In this document: piece after piece, positions 8,502 through 17,027 of the stretch
Layout of the letters: each line of letters begins with the position of its first letter
Position numbering within the stretch: the stretch's first letter is position 1
Origin: Bacteroidales bacterium M5
Lineage (GTDB): Bacteria > Bacteroidota > Bacteroidia > Bacteroidales > Muribaculaceae
Assembly: GCA_001689535.1 (NCBI GenBank)
Contig: LUJP01000076.1
Coordinates: 1 to 59,803 of the forward strand
Direction: 5' to 3'
Length of the DNA: 59,803 nt
Position numbers and translations under genes: made by a program
Notes under the pieces: generated by a model
Told to the model about the DNA's origin: nothing
What the model saw: the letters and a program-made list of their open reading frames with translations, nothing else
The model's database searches: none

Positions 8502-9655
8502 TTGAACATTCTAAGTACTTGTGCTATAATCGGCGCCATGTCGTAGTATTTGTATTCGGCGAGGCGGCCGCCGAAGATCACACGGGGCGTGCCGTCGGGG
8601 TTGCTGGGGATGGCTTCGCGGAGGTCGCGGTACCGGGTGTAGCGGGTGGTGTTACGGGAGTCGGTCACGGGGTAAAACGGCTCCATGCCGGGTCGCCATT
8701 CGGTGGAGTATTCGCGTGAGATGACCGTCCGGGGGTTGGCGTAGACCTCGGTCTGAAGCAATGCCTCGAAGTGCTTGTGCTCGATTATACGGGTATAGGG
8801 AACGTCGGCAGAGGTGTAGTTGACCACGGCGTTGCCCTGATAGTTGGCCGTGAGGAGTATCTCTGTCTCGAAGCTGACCGTACGGTATTCCAGTGGCCCG
8901 AACTTATAGTCGAAATAGCGGTCGATGGGGCCGGTATAGACAATCGTCCGGGCTAAAGCGTCCAGTTCGGCGCGATGGTCGAAGTAGTCGCAGTCCAGAC
9001 GTACGTCTATACCCTCAAGCAGGCCGTCGATCAATCGGTTGTAGCCTCCGACGGGGATGCCCTGATAGGCGTCGTTGAAATAGTTGTTGTCGAAGGTCAG
9101 GCGAACCGGAAGACGACGGATTATGTCGGCCGGGAGTTCGGTGCATTTCCTCCCCCACTGCTTTTCGGTGTAGCCCTTTATGAGCTGTTCATATATATCG
9201 GTTCCGATAAGCATCAGAGCCTGTTCCTCGAGGTTCCTCGGCTCGGAAATTCCCTCGGCATTCATTCTTTCAACGGCCTCACGGCGCTGTTCGTCAAGCT
9301 TCGCCTGAGCCTCGGCAGGCGTCTTCACGCCCCACATCTGATAGAATGTGTTCATATTGAATGGCAGATTGTAGAGCTTGCCGTCGGGAGCCACAGCCAC
9401 CGGTGAGTTCGTGTAGCGGTTGAATGGAACTATGGAGTTCACGAAGTCCCATACTTCCTTGTCGGAGGTGTGGAATATATGGGCGCCGTATTTATGCACG
9501 TTTATTCCCGCGATTTCCTCGCAGTAGATGTTGCCGCCGGTATGCGGGCGCTTGTCGATGACAAGGCAACGTTTGCCCCGGCGATGGGCCAGATGGGCGA
9601 ATGTGGCTCCGTAAAGGCCCGCGCCCACTATCAGATAATCATATTTTTCTGCCAT
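8498..9655 (-). CDS. glf: UDP-galactopyranose mutase, copy 1
   Basis: This flavoenzyme interconverts UDP-galactopyranose and UDP-galactofuranose in the cytoplasm, supplying galactofuranose for surface glycans. The FAD-binding motif is seen at residues 7-20 (YLIVGAGLYGATFA), followed by RCLVIDKRPHTGGN, NVHKYGAHIFHT and the C-terminal PRVIFGGRLAEYKYYDM. Its 385 residues match the family length. It overlaps the flippase gene upstream by 17 bases. A nearly identical second copy lies at 12857-14029. The main difference is a short replaced segment near residue 140 (EGISEPRN here; a longer form in copy 2). Confidence 0.97.
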   Translation of the reverse strand: MAEKYDYLIVGAGLYGATFAHLAHRRGKRCLVIDKRPHTGGNIYCEEIAGINVHKYGAHIFHTSDKEVWDFVNSIVPFNRYTNSPVAVAPDGKLYNLPFNMNTFYQMWGVKTPAEAQAKLDEQRREAVERMNAEGISEPRNLEEQALMLIGTDIYEQLIKGYTEKQWGRKCTELPADIIRRLPVRLTFDNNYFNDAYQGIPVGGYNRLIDGLLEGIDVRLDCDYFDHRAELDALARTIVYTGPIDRYFDYKFGPLEYRTVSFETEILLTANYQGNAVVNYTSADVPYTRIIEHKHFEALLQTEVYANPRTVISREYSTEWRPGMEPFYPVTDSRNTTRYTRYRDLREAIPSNPDGTPRVIFGGRLAEYKYYDMAPIIAQVLRMFK

Positions 9656-11096
9656 TTGATATGGTGGTTTTCAATGATGTCAATATTTCAATGAATAGCT
9701 TGTCTTTCATCAACAATAAAGATATTGCATAGACAACTATGCCTAAAGTCAGCCCAATTATGAGCTGCTGTAAGTTCCCATTCACAAAATATGTGACGGC
9801 TATTATTGAAAGCGACATGATTAAGGTCGCAAGTACATACTTGATACTGAAAAGAGCCGAAATCCTGAATGGAAAATATTTTCTTCCAAATAAAATCTGA
9901 AAGAGAAGAACTGAGAATTCTGCAAATAAGGTAGCTATTGCTGCTCCTTCAGCACTATAAGATGGAATCAAAAGAATGTTAAGAATTACATTGACCATAG
10001 CGCCGACAGAAACACTCCATATAACAATGCCTATTTTATCCTTAGGATACAGAATCTGAATACCCATAAGATTTGTGAGCCCGATAAATATTATTACCGG
10101 TGCGTTGAGTATAAGAATCGGTATGGATTCAGAATATTCGTTACCGCAGAATATTATTGTAACAGGAACTGCCAATAAAATGAGTCCTAAGGTCATAGGT
10201 AACGATAGCCCCAATGTCAGATTCAATGACTTCCCAATGACGTTAGAAAAGCCTTCTTTATCTCCTTTTGCAATAAGATTTGAACATCGCGGAAGAAGAA
10301 CCGTAGCGACCGACGACAGAACCATCAGACCTATATGAGAAACCTTAGTGCCTGCTGTAAAATATCCGACCTGTTCATCTCCTGACATGAATCCTAACAT
10401 TACGGAATTAAGGTGAATATAAAGGCTCGTGATAAGATTGAAAATAAACAACTGAAACGCTGGCTTCACATGACGGAACAGATTCAAAGTTTTCAATCTC
10501 AAAGTCTTTACTTCTACAATCTTACGTAGGTGTATAAGGTTGATGATATTATTACCTACAGTCGAGCCGACTATAATCATGCCGTAAATAAGGAGGTCGG
10601 CAGGCGATTTGACGAATATAAACAGGGCAATGGCCGAAAGCGTCCGGATTATGAGGGCGCGGACAGTAATAAATTTGAAATCTTCTATCGCCTGATAGAA
10701 CCAATTTATACCGACGGTATTGAATAAAATAGAAAGGCTTAAGATGAAGAATAACGAGGTTTGGGACTGAATTTCGGGAACAAACTCAGCCAAAATCCAT
10801 ACAAGGATATAACCTCCAATACATAGTAATGTACTGAGTATTAAAATCTCAATGGTTATTCTGTCACGAGTAGGCTTGTCATCGCGATACTTAGCGACTT
10901 CTTTTACTGCATACAGCGGAATTCCAAGGCTCGTAAGGAGTATTATATAGTTAACTATGGAGTTGAGGAAGTTCACGGCACCGATACCCTCAGGCATCAG
11001 CACTCGGGCGGCGTACGGGAACGTGATTATGGGAAACAACAGGCTTGTGGCCGTGTTGATTCCATTAAGAATTATGTTGCCCTTGAGAGAAGACAA
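9639..11096 (-). CDS. Polysaccharide flippase (Wzx/RfbX, MATE-like), copy 1
   Basis: This 485-residue protein has about 12-14 hydrophobic segments and opens with the oligosaccharide-flippase signature (NIILNGINTATSLLFPIITFPYAARVLMPEGIG). Such proteins flip undecaprenyl-linked repeat units across the inner membrane. It is the second gene of the operon, 21 bp after the fusion regulator, and overlaps glf by 17 bases. The paralogue at 14013-15470 is conserved at both ends but differs more in the middle, which suggests specialisation for a different repeat unit. Confidence 0.93.
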   Translation of the reverse strand: MSSLKGNIILNGINTATSLLFPIITFPYAARVLMPEGIGAVNFLNSIVNYIILLTSLGIPLYAVKEVAKYRDDKPTRDRITIEILILSTLLCIGGYILVWILAEFVPEIQSQTSLFFILSLSILFNTVGINWFYQAIEDFKFITVRALIIRTLSAIALFIFVKSPADLLIYGMIIVGSTVGNNIINLIHLRKIVEVKTLRLKTLNLFRHVKPAFQLFIFNLITSLYIHLNSVMLGFMSGDEQVGYFTAGTKVSHIGLMVLSSVATVLLPRCSNLIAKGDKEGFSNVIGKSLNLTLGLSLPMTLGLILLAVPVTIIFCGNEYSESIPILILNAPVIIFIGLTNLMGIQILYPKDKIGIVIWSVSVGAMVNVILNILLIPSYSAEGAAIATLFAEFSVLLFQILFGRKYFPFRISALFSIKYVLATLIMSLSIIAVTYFVNGNLQQLIIGLTLGIVVYAISLLLMKDKLFIEILTSLKTTISNGRKI

Positions 11097-11117
11097 AGTC
11101 CGTGATGATATGGGGCC

Positions 11118-12602
11118 TCAGGGGGTGGGGCGGGGTTTGGGTTGGGTTTGGGAGGGGTCGAGGGTGATGGACCAGCGGATGGCGTTGGAGCCGGAGTAGA
11201 GGAGGTGGAGGATGTTGCGGCCTTCGATGTCGTCGATTTTGGAGATGGAGGCCTCTATGCCTTCGAATATGCCGGAGATTACCTGCATTTCGGTGCCTAC
11301 GGTGAGGGCTTCGGCGCTGAATGTGGAGGCGTCGAAGCTGCCCACGGCTATGCGGAACTGGTGGAAGTGGGCGTCGGGAATGACAGCGAAGCGGTCGCCG
11401 GTGCGGCCGGATGAGGTATAGATCCACGCAATGTCGGCTATGCGGGCGGCGAGCGCGAAGACATCGGCTTCGCCGCAACGGAAGAATACCACGTTTTTTA
11501 TCACCGGGGTCTGGCGGAAGACGATGCGCTTGTGGAGCTTGCGCGCGATTTCGCTGAAGGGGTAGAAGAGTTCGGGGCGCTCGGAGGCCGGAAGGGTGTC
11601 GATGCGCGAACGGAGCTCTTCGAAGGTGCGGGAGGGACGGATGCGCATGGCGTACCAGCGCGCAGGATTGCTGATGAAGGTCTGCCCTACCGCATCGGCA
11701 AGCCAAGTGCGGCCCTCGGCAGAAAGCGTTACGGGCTCGGCAACAGCGAGCAGGGGCAGTGCCGGAGGCGTAGCCGCGAGAAACGCCACGACTTCGGATG
11801 CGGGAATACCGCGGCGAAGAGCGGCCAAGGCCCAGAGTGAGGCTACAGCGCCGGAGATGTCAGGAGCCTGGGGCAGCGTGCCGTCGAGACGCAAGGGCGC
11901 GAAAAGATGCGCCACGGCCTTGCGCAACTGCACCGGAGTGAGCATGGACTGCCCGAGATCGAAGATGTATTTGCGGCGCGGCGATACGTTGCGCATGGCG
12001 ATGCTTTTTAGCTCGGGAGAAAGCTCCGGGAGGCAATCCTTTGTCAGGAGAGCGATATCAGAAGGAGGCATGCAGCCATTCAAGAGCGAGAAAAGCAATA
12101 TGTCGCGCGCCAGAGCGTTCTCACCGCCACGAGGAGCTACCGCACGGAAAAGGCGGTGAGTGTGATTGAGGGGCGCGAAGTCTATCGAATCGGGAGCTCC
12201 GGAAACGGAGAGTGCCTTTAGGCGCTCTTTTACGTCGCGGAAGGCTCCTGTAGGTTCGGCGAGCCCTGCGGCAACTGCCTTACGATACATACCGGAGACG
12301 CTATTGAGATAAAGTGTGGCGGTTTTCAATGTGAGACCGCGGGAAATCATGGAAATAAACCAATCGGCAATCAGACCGGAAGTGATTTCGCAAGATTCTT
12401 CGCCGCGCGTGGCAAGAAATGCTTCGAAACCAGCAACGGCCCGGCCATAATAGGAAACCGAAGCACCGGACTTGCCGGAAGCCTCAGACCGGAAGAATTC
12501 GAAGAGAGACGCGAGGTCAACAGTCTTATCTACAGCAACTTCGTCCACTACAGATTTTAAACTTCCAAGAAATGGCCTATAAGCAGAAATTTCCCGCCAC
12601 AT
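11118..12602 (-). CDS. Inactive tyrosine-recombinase domain fused to NusG/UpxY-type antiterminator
   Basis: This is a 494-residue two-part protein. Residues about 26-115 look like the SAM-like core-binding domain of phage-type integrases. Residues about 125-300 follow the recombinase catalytic fold: ARDILLFSLLNGCMPPSDIALL aligns with the family's Arg-I helix, and GAVASLWALAALRRGIP with the HxxR helix. The expected Arg (near 176), the HxxR residues and the nucleophilic Tyr are all missing, although an RRK beta-hairpin (209-211) remains. Residues 315-430 (RWYAMRIRPSRTFEEL, LFYPFSEIARKLHKRIV, VIKNVVFFRC, AVIPDAHFHQF) match a NusG N-terminal domain. Residues about 431-480 (VGTEMQVISGIFEGIEASISKI) match a KOW domain. 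It is the first gene of the operon, 21 bp before wzx, as UpxY is. I infer a DNA-targeted antiterminator with no strand-exchange activity. Confidence 0.8.
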   Translation of the reverse strand: MWREISAYRPFLGSLKSVVDEVAVDKTVDLASLFEFFRSEASGKSGASVSYYGRAVAGFEAFLATRGEESCEITSGLIADWFISMISRGLTLKTATLYLNSVSGMYRKAVAAGLAEPTGAFRDVKERLKALSVSGAPDSIDFAPLNHTHRLFRAVAPRGGENALARDILLFSLLNGCMPPSDIALLTKDCLPELSPELKSIAMRNVSPRRKYIFDLGQSMLTPVQLRKAVAHLFAPLRLDGTLPQAPDISGAVASLWALAALRRGIPASEVVAFLAATPPALPLLAVAEPVTLSAEGRTWLADAVGQTFISNPARWYAMRIRPSRTFEELRSRIDTLPASERPELFYPFSEIARKLHKRIVFRQTPVIKNVVFFRCGEADVFALAARIADIAWIYTSSGRTGDRFAVIPDAHFHQFRIAVGSFDASTFSAEALTVGTEMQVISGIFEGIEASISKIDDIEGRNILHLLYSGSNAIRWSITLDPSQTQPKPRPTP

Positions 12603-12856
12603 ACACAGATGTGACAGGATAAGGCCATGGTATGTTGGGTTTTACACAGCATGAGAAGGCTGAGGTAAACCTCCGGGAATATTCATAAACGCGCCGAGAG
12701 GGCAACGCTTATCTGCACAAAGATAAGTAATAATTCTGACAATCCGAGTAAAAGACTCCGGAAAATAGCGCTGACACCGGAATGCAGATTCATGCAGACA
12801 ATTAAATGGCATGACACCACTCCCCTGTCTGATATTCTTTTTATATCATGAGAAAG
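12603..12856. other. Leader/promoter region between glf copy 2 and the fusion regulator
   Basis: No gene is seen. This 254-bp gap holds the putative promoter of the polysaccharide operon and its leader of about 110 bases. In Bacteroides the UpxY-regulated loci have such a leader as the antitermination target. I looked for long inverted repeats that would mark an invertible promoter and saw none. Nor is there a convincing terminator after glf copy 2, so read-through from the upstream cluster is possible. Confidence 0.45.
12708..12727 (-). promoter_or_regulatory. Palindrome overlapping a -7 box upstream of the fusion regulator
   Basis: Two perfect 7-base arms (CTTATCT at 12708-12714 and AGATAAG at 12721-12727) flank a 6-base spacer. 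The minus-strand -7 box TATCTTTG (12725-12718) lies inside the palindrome, about 115 bases before the regulator's start codon. A TTG (12742-12740) is closer than the usual -33 spacing. The symmetric site over the promoter could be an operator, or a hairpin at the start of the RNA. A 6-base spacer between short arms also resembles a tyrosine-recombinase core site. Confidence 0.4.
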
Positions 12857-14029
12857 TCATTTGAATTTCTTTAGGAGCTGAGCGACGATCGGGGCCATGT
12901 CATAGTATTTGTATTCGGCGAGGCGGCCGCCGAAGATCACGCGGGGTGTGCCGTCGGGGTTGCCGGGGATAGCTTCGCGGAGGTCGCGGTACTGGGTGTA
13001 GCGGGTGGTGTTACGGGAGTCGGTCACGGGGTAAAACGGCTCCATGCCGGGACGCCACTCGGTGGAATATTCGCGTGAGATGACCGTCCGGGGGTTGGCG
13101 TAAATCTCAGTCTGAAGCAATGCCTCGAAGTGCTTGTGCTCGATTATGCGGGTATAGGGAACGTCGGCAGAGGTGTAGTTGACCACAGCGTTGCCCTGAT
13201 AGTTGGCCATGGGGAGTATCTCCGTCTCGAAGTTGACCGTACGGTATTCCAGCGGCCCGAACTTATAGTCGAAATAGCGGTCGATGGGGCCGGTGTAGAC
13301 TATCGTCCCGGCTATCGTGTCGAGCTCGGCACGATGGTCGAAGTAGTCGTAGTCCAGACGCACTTCTATGCCCTCAAGCAGGCCGTCGATCAATCGGTTG
13401 TAGCCTCCGATGGGTATGCCCTGATAGGCGTCGTTGAAATAGTTGTTGTCGAAGGTCAGGCGAACCGGAAGACGACGGATTATGTCGGCCGGAAGTTCGG
13501 TGCATTTTCTCCCCCACTGCTTTTCGGTGTAGCCCTTTATGAGCTGTTCGTAAATATCGGTGCCAATGAGCATGAGGGCCTGTTCCTCGAGGTTACGGGG
13601 ATGATAGTTGACTAGCTTCATCAGCGGGTCGGCAACCATACGTCGCTGAATCTCCTCCCGCTGCCCGTCAAGCTTCGCCTGGGCCTCGGCAGGTGTCTTC
13701 ACGCCCCACATCTGATAAAATGTGTTCATATTGAATGGCAGATTGTAGAGCTTGCCGTCGGGAGCCACAGCCACCGGGGAGTTTGTGTAACGGTTGAACG
13801 GAACTATGGAGTTGACGAAGTCCCATACCTCCTTGTCGGAGGTGTGGAATATGTGGGCGCCGTATTTGTGCACGTTTATTCCAGCGATTTCCTCGCAGTA
13901 GATGTTGCCGCCGGTGTGGGAGCGCTTGTCAATGACAAGGCAACGTTTACCCCGGCGGTTGGCCAGATGCGCGAATGTGGCGCCGTAAAGGCCGGCGCCC
14001 ACTATCAGATAATCATATTTTTCTGCCAT
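12857..14029 (-). CDS. glf: UDP-galactopyranose mutase, copy 2
   Basis: This 390-residue protein is nearly identical to the product of 8498-9655 and has the same FAD motif (YLIVGAGLYGATFA), the GGN dinucleotide-site segment and the C-terminal FGGRLAEYKYYDM. It makes UDP-galactofuranose. The variable segment near residue 140 is five residues longer than in copy 1. It overlaps flippase copy 2 by 17 bases, the same arrangement as in copy 1. With the GlfT-like gene at 15503 it forms a second galactofuranose cassette. It is the last gene of its transcription unit. Confidence 0.97.
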   Translation of the reverse strand: MAEKYDYLIVGAGLYGATFAHLANRRGKRCLVIDKRSHTGGNIYCEEIAGINVHKYGAHIFHTSDKEVWDFVNSIVPFNRYTNSPVAVAPDGKLYNLPFNMNTFYQMWGVKTPAEAQAKLDGQREEIQRRMVADPLMKLVNYHPRNLEEQALMLIGTDIYEQLIKGYTEKQWGRKCTELPADIIRRLPVRLTFDNNYFNDAYQGIPIGGYNRLIDGLLEGIEVRLDYDYFDHRAELDTIAGTIVYTGPIDRYFDYKFGPLEYRTVNFETEILPMANYQGNAVVNYTSADVPYTRIIEHKHFEALLQTEIYANPRTVISREYSTEWRPGMEPFYPVTDSRNTTRYTQYRDLREAIPGNPDGTPRVIFGGRLAEYKYYDMAPIVAQLLKKFK

Positions 14030-15470
14030 TTGATATGGTGGTTTTAAGTGATGTGATGGTTTCGAACAAAAGAGGGTCTTTCATCACAAGAAGTGATGTG
14101 AAGTAGACAAGTATTCCCACAGGAAGCCCTATGAGCAACTGCAGCGCCATGCCTTCGGCGAATGACGTGAGAAGGAGAAGAGCCACCGACATTATGGCCG
14201 TGGCCCCGATATAGCGGATATTCAATAGAGCGGAGAGCGTGAAGGGATAGTATTTCCGGCCATATATTAACTGGACGGCTGTCACAGAAAGTTCCGCGAA
14301 TAAGGTTGAGACGGCTGCTCCCACAGCCCCGTGCCCCGGAATAAGCAGAATATTGAGGATGACATTGACCAGTGCCCCTACACTCACGCTCCATATCACC
14401 AGCCCGATCTTGTCCTTGGGGTAAAGTATCTGTATGCCCAGCAGATTCGAAATGCCTATGAAGATGATCACGGGAGCGTTCAGCACCAGCACGGGAATGG
14501 CATCCGCATATTCCGGCCCGCAGAATATCATGGTCACCGGTGCCGCAAGCAGTATCAGGCCGAAGGCCATTGGGAGCGACAGGCAGAGTATCAGGTCGAG
14601 CGATTTTCCTATCACTTTGTTGAATTCCGCATTTTCGCCATTGGCCAGAAGATTGGAGCATCGCGGAAGCAGCACGGTGCCTATGGAGGAGAGCACCGTG
14701 AATCCGATATGAGAAATCTTCGAGCCCGCGGTAAAGAATCCTACCTGCTCGTCGCCCGACATGAATCCCAGCATTACGGAATTCAGGTGAATGTATATGC
14801 TGACTATCAGATTGAAGATAAATAGCTGCAGGGCCGGACGGACATGGCGCTTCAGATTCAAAGCTTTAAGCCGAACTGCCTTCAGGTCTATGATTTTCCG
14901 GAGGTGTATAAGGTTGATTATATTGTTGCCTACGGTAGAGCCGACGATTATCAGACCGTAGATAAGCAGGTCACACGGTGTCTTGACGAAAATGAAAAGG
15001 GCCGCGGCCGAAAGTGTGCGGATTATCAGCGCGCGGATGGTGATGAACCTGAAGTCCTCTATTGCCTGATAGAACCAGTTGACTCCAACGGTGTTGAAGA
15101 CTATCGAAAGGCTCAACACATAGAACAGTGCCGACTGAGAGTGTATCTGCGGCACAAACCGGGCCAGAAGCCACACAGCTACATACCCTGCGATACATAG
15201 CACCAGGCTCAGAAGCAGAATTTCAATAGTGATGCGGCCGCGCCACAGCCTATCGTCACGATACTTGGCGACTTCTTTCACGGCATACATCGGTATGCCC
15301 AGACTTGTCAGAAGCACTATGTAACTAATGACGGAGTTTAGAAAGTTGACCGCGCCGATTCCTTCCGGCATCAGCACGCGCGCAGCGTAAGGGAACGTGA
15401 TGATGGGAAACAACAGGCTCGTGGCCGTGTTGACTCCGTTGAGAATAATATTTCCCTTCAGTGATGCCAA
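14013..15470 (-). CDS. Polysaccharide flippase (Wzx/RfbX, MATE-like), copy 2
   Basis: This 485-residue membrane protein is a paralogue of 9639-11096 with the same length and topology. The first 45 residues (NIILNGVNTATSLLFPII and following) and the last dozen (KTTISNGRKI) are almost the same, while internal loops and helices differ at many positions. It probably flips a lipid-linked oligosaccharide. The gene is richer in G+C than copy 1, closer to the chromosomal background, which suggests it is the resident copy. It lies 32 bp downstream of the GlfT-like gene. Confidence 0.93.
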   Translation of the reverse strand: MASLKGNIILNGVNTATSLLFPIITFPYAARVLMPEGIGAVNFLNSVISYIVLLTSLGIPMYAVKEVAKYRDDRLWRGRITIEILLLSLVLCIAGYVAVWLLARFVPQIHSQSALFYVLSLSIVFNTVGVNWFYQAIEDFRFITIRALIIRTLSAAALFIFVKTPCDLLIYGLIIVGSTVGNNIINLIHLRKIIDLKAVRLKALNLKRHVRPALQLFIFNLIVSIYIHLNSVMLGFMSGDEQVGFFTAGSKISHIGFTVLSSIGTVLLPRCSNLLANGENAEFNKVIGKSLDLILCLSLPMAFGLILLAAPVTMIFCGPEYADAIPVLVLNAPVIIFIGISNLLGIQILYPKDKIGLVIWSVSVGALVNVILNILLIPGHGAVGAAVSTLFAELSVTAVQLIYGRKYYPFTLSALLNIRYIGATAIMSVALLLLTSFAEGMALQLLIGLPVGILVYFTSLLVMKDPLLFETITSLKTTISNGRKI

Positions 15471-15502
15471 AACTCTGTAATGTTAAATGCTCTCCTAATG
15501 GG

Positions 15503-16423
15503 TTAAAGGTAGTCATTATGCCGGGAAAAATCCGACCTCAGACCGTCAAAAAATGCCCTGTTAAACAGCCGGAGGTTCTCAATATCGAATTTTCGCTTGA
15601 ACAAAAAGTAGGTATTGTACTTAATGAATATCTTATATAAACGTTTTTTAGGGCCATAGATCTTTAGATTATATGTTTTGTTACGATAGGTACAATAATC
15701 TCTTAATTTCGACCGATTGAAAATAACCGATTTTCTTCTAAGAATATCTTTCTCCATAATCTGTCTGTTGCCGGGATGGAAATGAAAAGCATTTATCACC
15801 GTAACAGGGATAAAACCATTTTTCTTCAATCTTAAATTATACTCGAATTCATCTCCCCATATAAACATATCTTTCTTGGGAAATCCCGCCATTCCGACTG
15901 CCTTTGAACTTATCAAAATACCATTGAAGGGACATGAATAATCCTGTATCAGTCCCGTAGCGCCAAACACTCTGTGGAAATCGGACACAAGTTTCATATC
16001 TTTCAGACATGGAAAAGCCAGTTGCTCCTGATTATCTTCGTCCAATACAAGAGGAGCTACATAGTCATATCTCTCCAGAAATCCGCAAAGCCTCTTAAGG
16101 CAATCAGGCGCCGGATAGCCGTCATCATCCATCACCCAGAATCCATCAAACCGTCCGGAATCAAACGCAGCCTTCATTCCGGCATAGAAGCCGCCGGAGC
16201 CTCCCTGATTTGTCGGAAGATCAATTATCTCCAGAGGTATTCCGGAGCGATAACGTCTGAGGCATTCCATGGTATTGTCTGTCGACGCATTGTTGGCCAC
16301 ATAAATCATCTGCGGACAAACCGTCTGCCTGTTAATAGCATCCAGGCATCTCAACAAGAGATTCGCCCGGTTGTAAGTAGCGATAACAGCAGCAACTTTA
16401 GTCATGAGCATCGACTTTGTCAC
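15503..16423 (-). CDS. GlfT-like galactofuranosyltransferase / rhamnosyltransferase (GT2)
   Basis: This roughly 306-residue GT2 enzyme has VAAVIATYNRANLLLRCLDA, NNASTDNT, the FWVMDDDGYP metal-binding triad (near residue 100) and FIWGDEFEYNLRLKKNG followed by a conserved His (FHFHPGN). This is the arrangement of the GlfT2/RfbF-type subfamily that uses UDP-galactofuranose or dTDP-rhamnose. The nearby glf makes galactofuranose transfer the better guess. The open frame starts with a GTG overlapping the upstream stop. ATG codons at 16411 and 16405 are equally plausible starts. The middle of the gene is AT-rich. Confidence 0.85.
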   Translation of the reverse strand: MTKSMLMTKVAAVIATYNRANLLLRCLDAINRQTVCPQMIYVANNASTDNTMECLRRYRSGIPLEIIDLPTNQGGSGGFYAGMKAAFDSGRFDGFWVMDDDGYPAPDCLKRLCGFLERYDYVAPLVLDEDNQEQLAFPCLKDMKLVSDFHRVFGATGLIQDYSCPFNGILISSKAVGMAGFPKKDMFIWGDEFEYNLRLKKNGFIPVTVINAFHFHPGNRQIMEKDILRRKSVIFNRSKLRDYCTYRNKTYNLKIYGPKKRLYKIFIKYNTYFLFKRKFDIENLRLFNRAFFDGLRSDFSRHNDYL

Positions 16424-16950
16424 TTCGAATCCGAGTCCTCTCCGTCGAGAAAGCTCAGCAAGATGGCTTCCGTAGGCATTCCTTTGTCGGAAAAAGCATC
16501 CATTATAGTCAGATTCTCATCCACGGCATATATACGGGGAATGATGCTTGAAGCAAACAGGCTGTAAACCTTTCGGTCAGGCTGCGCGGAATACGGCATA
16601 GTCAACCCCGCCGATTTCCAGAATGCGGCAATCGGTGCTTCGTTTTCTTCCCTTGCTATGCACACTATCCGTGCGTCGGCCGGAGCTTTCTCAAAAACCT
16701 TCTGAATCACCGGAAGCTCCCTGCGGCAATCGGCGCATCCGGTGTTGAAAAAAACAATCAGCGACCGGTGTCCCCGGAGAGACTCCGTGGTGACTACCGA
16801 CCCGTCATTCATGGTTACGGAAAATACGGGGACGGCATCTCCCGCTTTGAGGGATGTCACCTTATCTTCATCGGTCACACAGGATACAGCCGCTAACATA
16901 CAGATGGAAAAAACGACGGCTGACAGCAGAGTCTTTATTCGATTTCGCAT
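16420..16950 (-). CDS. Thioredoxin-like (TlpA/AhpC-type) lipoprotein
   Basis: This 176-residue protein has a lipoprotein signal (about 23 residues ending in AAVSC, Cys 24), so it should be anchored in a membrane facing the periplasm. The thioredoxin fold has the redox motif CADC within LIVFFNTGCADCRRELPVIQ. Such proteins reduce or exchange periplasmic disulfides, or resolve peroxides. It is the first gene of the unit that contains the GlfT-like transferase, flippase 2 and glf 2, and overlaps the next gene. Its link to polysaccharide assembly is not obvious and may only be positional. Confidence 0.85.
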   Translation of the reverse strand: MRNRIKTLLSAVVFSICMLAAVSCVTDEDKVTSLKAGDAVPVFSVTMNDGSVVTTESLRGHRSLIVFFNTGCADCRRELPVIQKVFEKAPADARIVCIAREENEAPIAAFWKSAGLTMPYSAQPDRKVYSLFASSIIPRIYAVDENLTIMDAFSDKGMPTEAILLSFLDGEDSDSK

Positions 16951-16971
16951 TCAGGTCATATTTATCTTCTG

Positions 16972-16979
16972 CAAATATA
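16972..16979 (-). promoter_or_regulatory. -7 box before the thioredoxin-like lipoprotein gene
   Basis: The minus strand reads TATATTTG, an exact match to the Bacteroidetes -7 consensus, about 22 bases before the ATG at 16950. No clear -33 TTTG is seen at the expected distance. Confidence 0.4.
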
Positions 16980-17027
16980 ATCCTATTTTGCCGAAATCTA
17001 AAGGACGCCCTCCCCTATCTGCATCCG

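Noticed and set aside
8519..9406. Plus-strand frames inside glf copy 1 (and 13130-13615 in copy 2)
   Set aside because: These are antisense shadows. They appear in both copies because the sense sequences are nearly identical, not because they are genes.
11065..12159. Several long frames on both strands overlapping the fusion regulator
   Set aside because: They contain repeated Arg/His/Pro or Gly/Val strings with no recognisable motif, and the fusion gene already explains the stretch with clear domains.
12603..12856. Invertible promoter of the Bacteroides capsule type
   Set aside because: I found no pair of long inverted repeats flanking the promoter region, only the short palindrome at 12708-12727.
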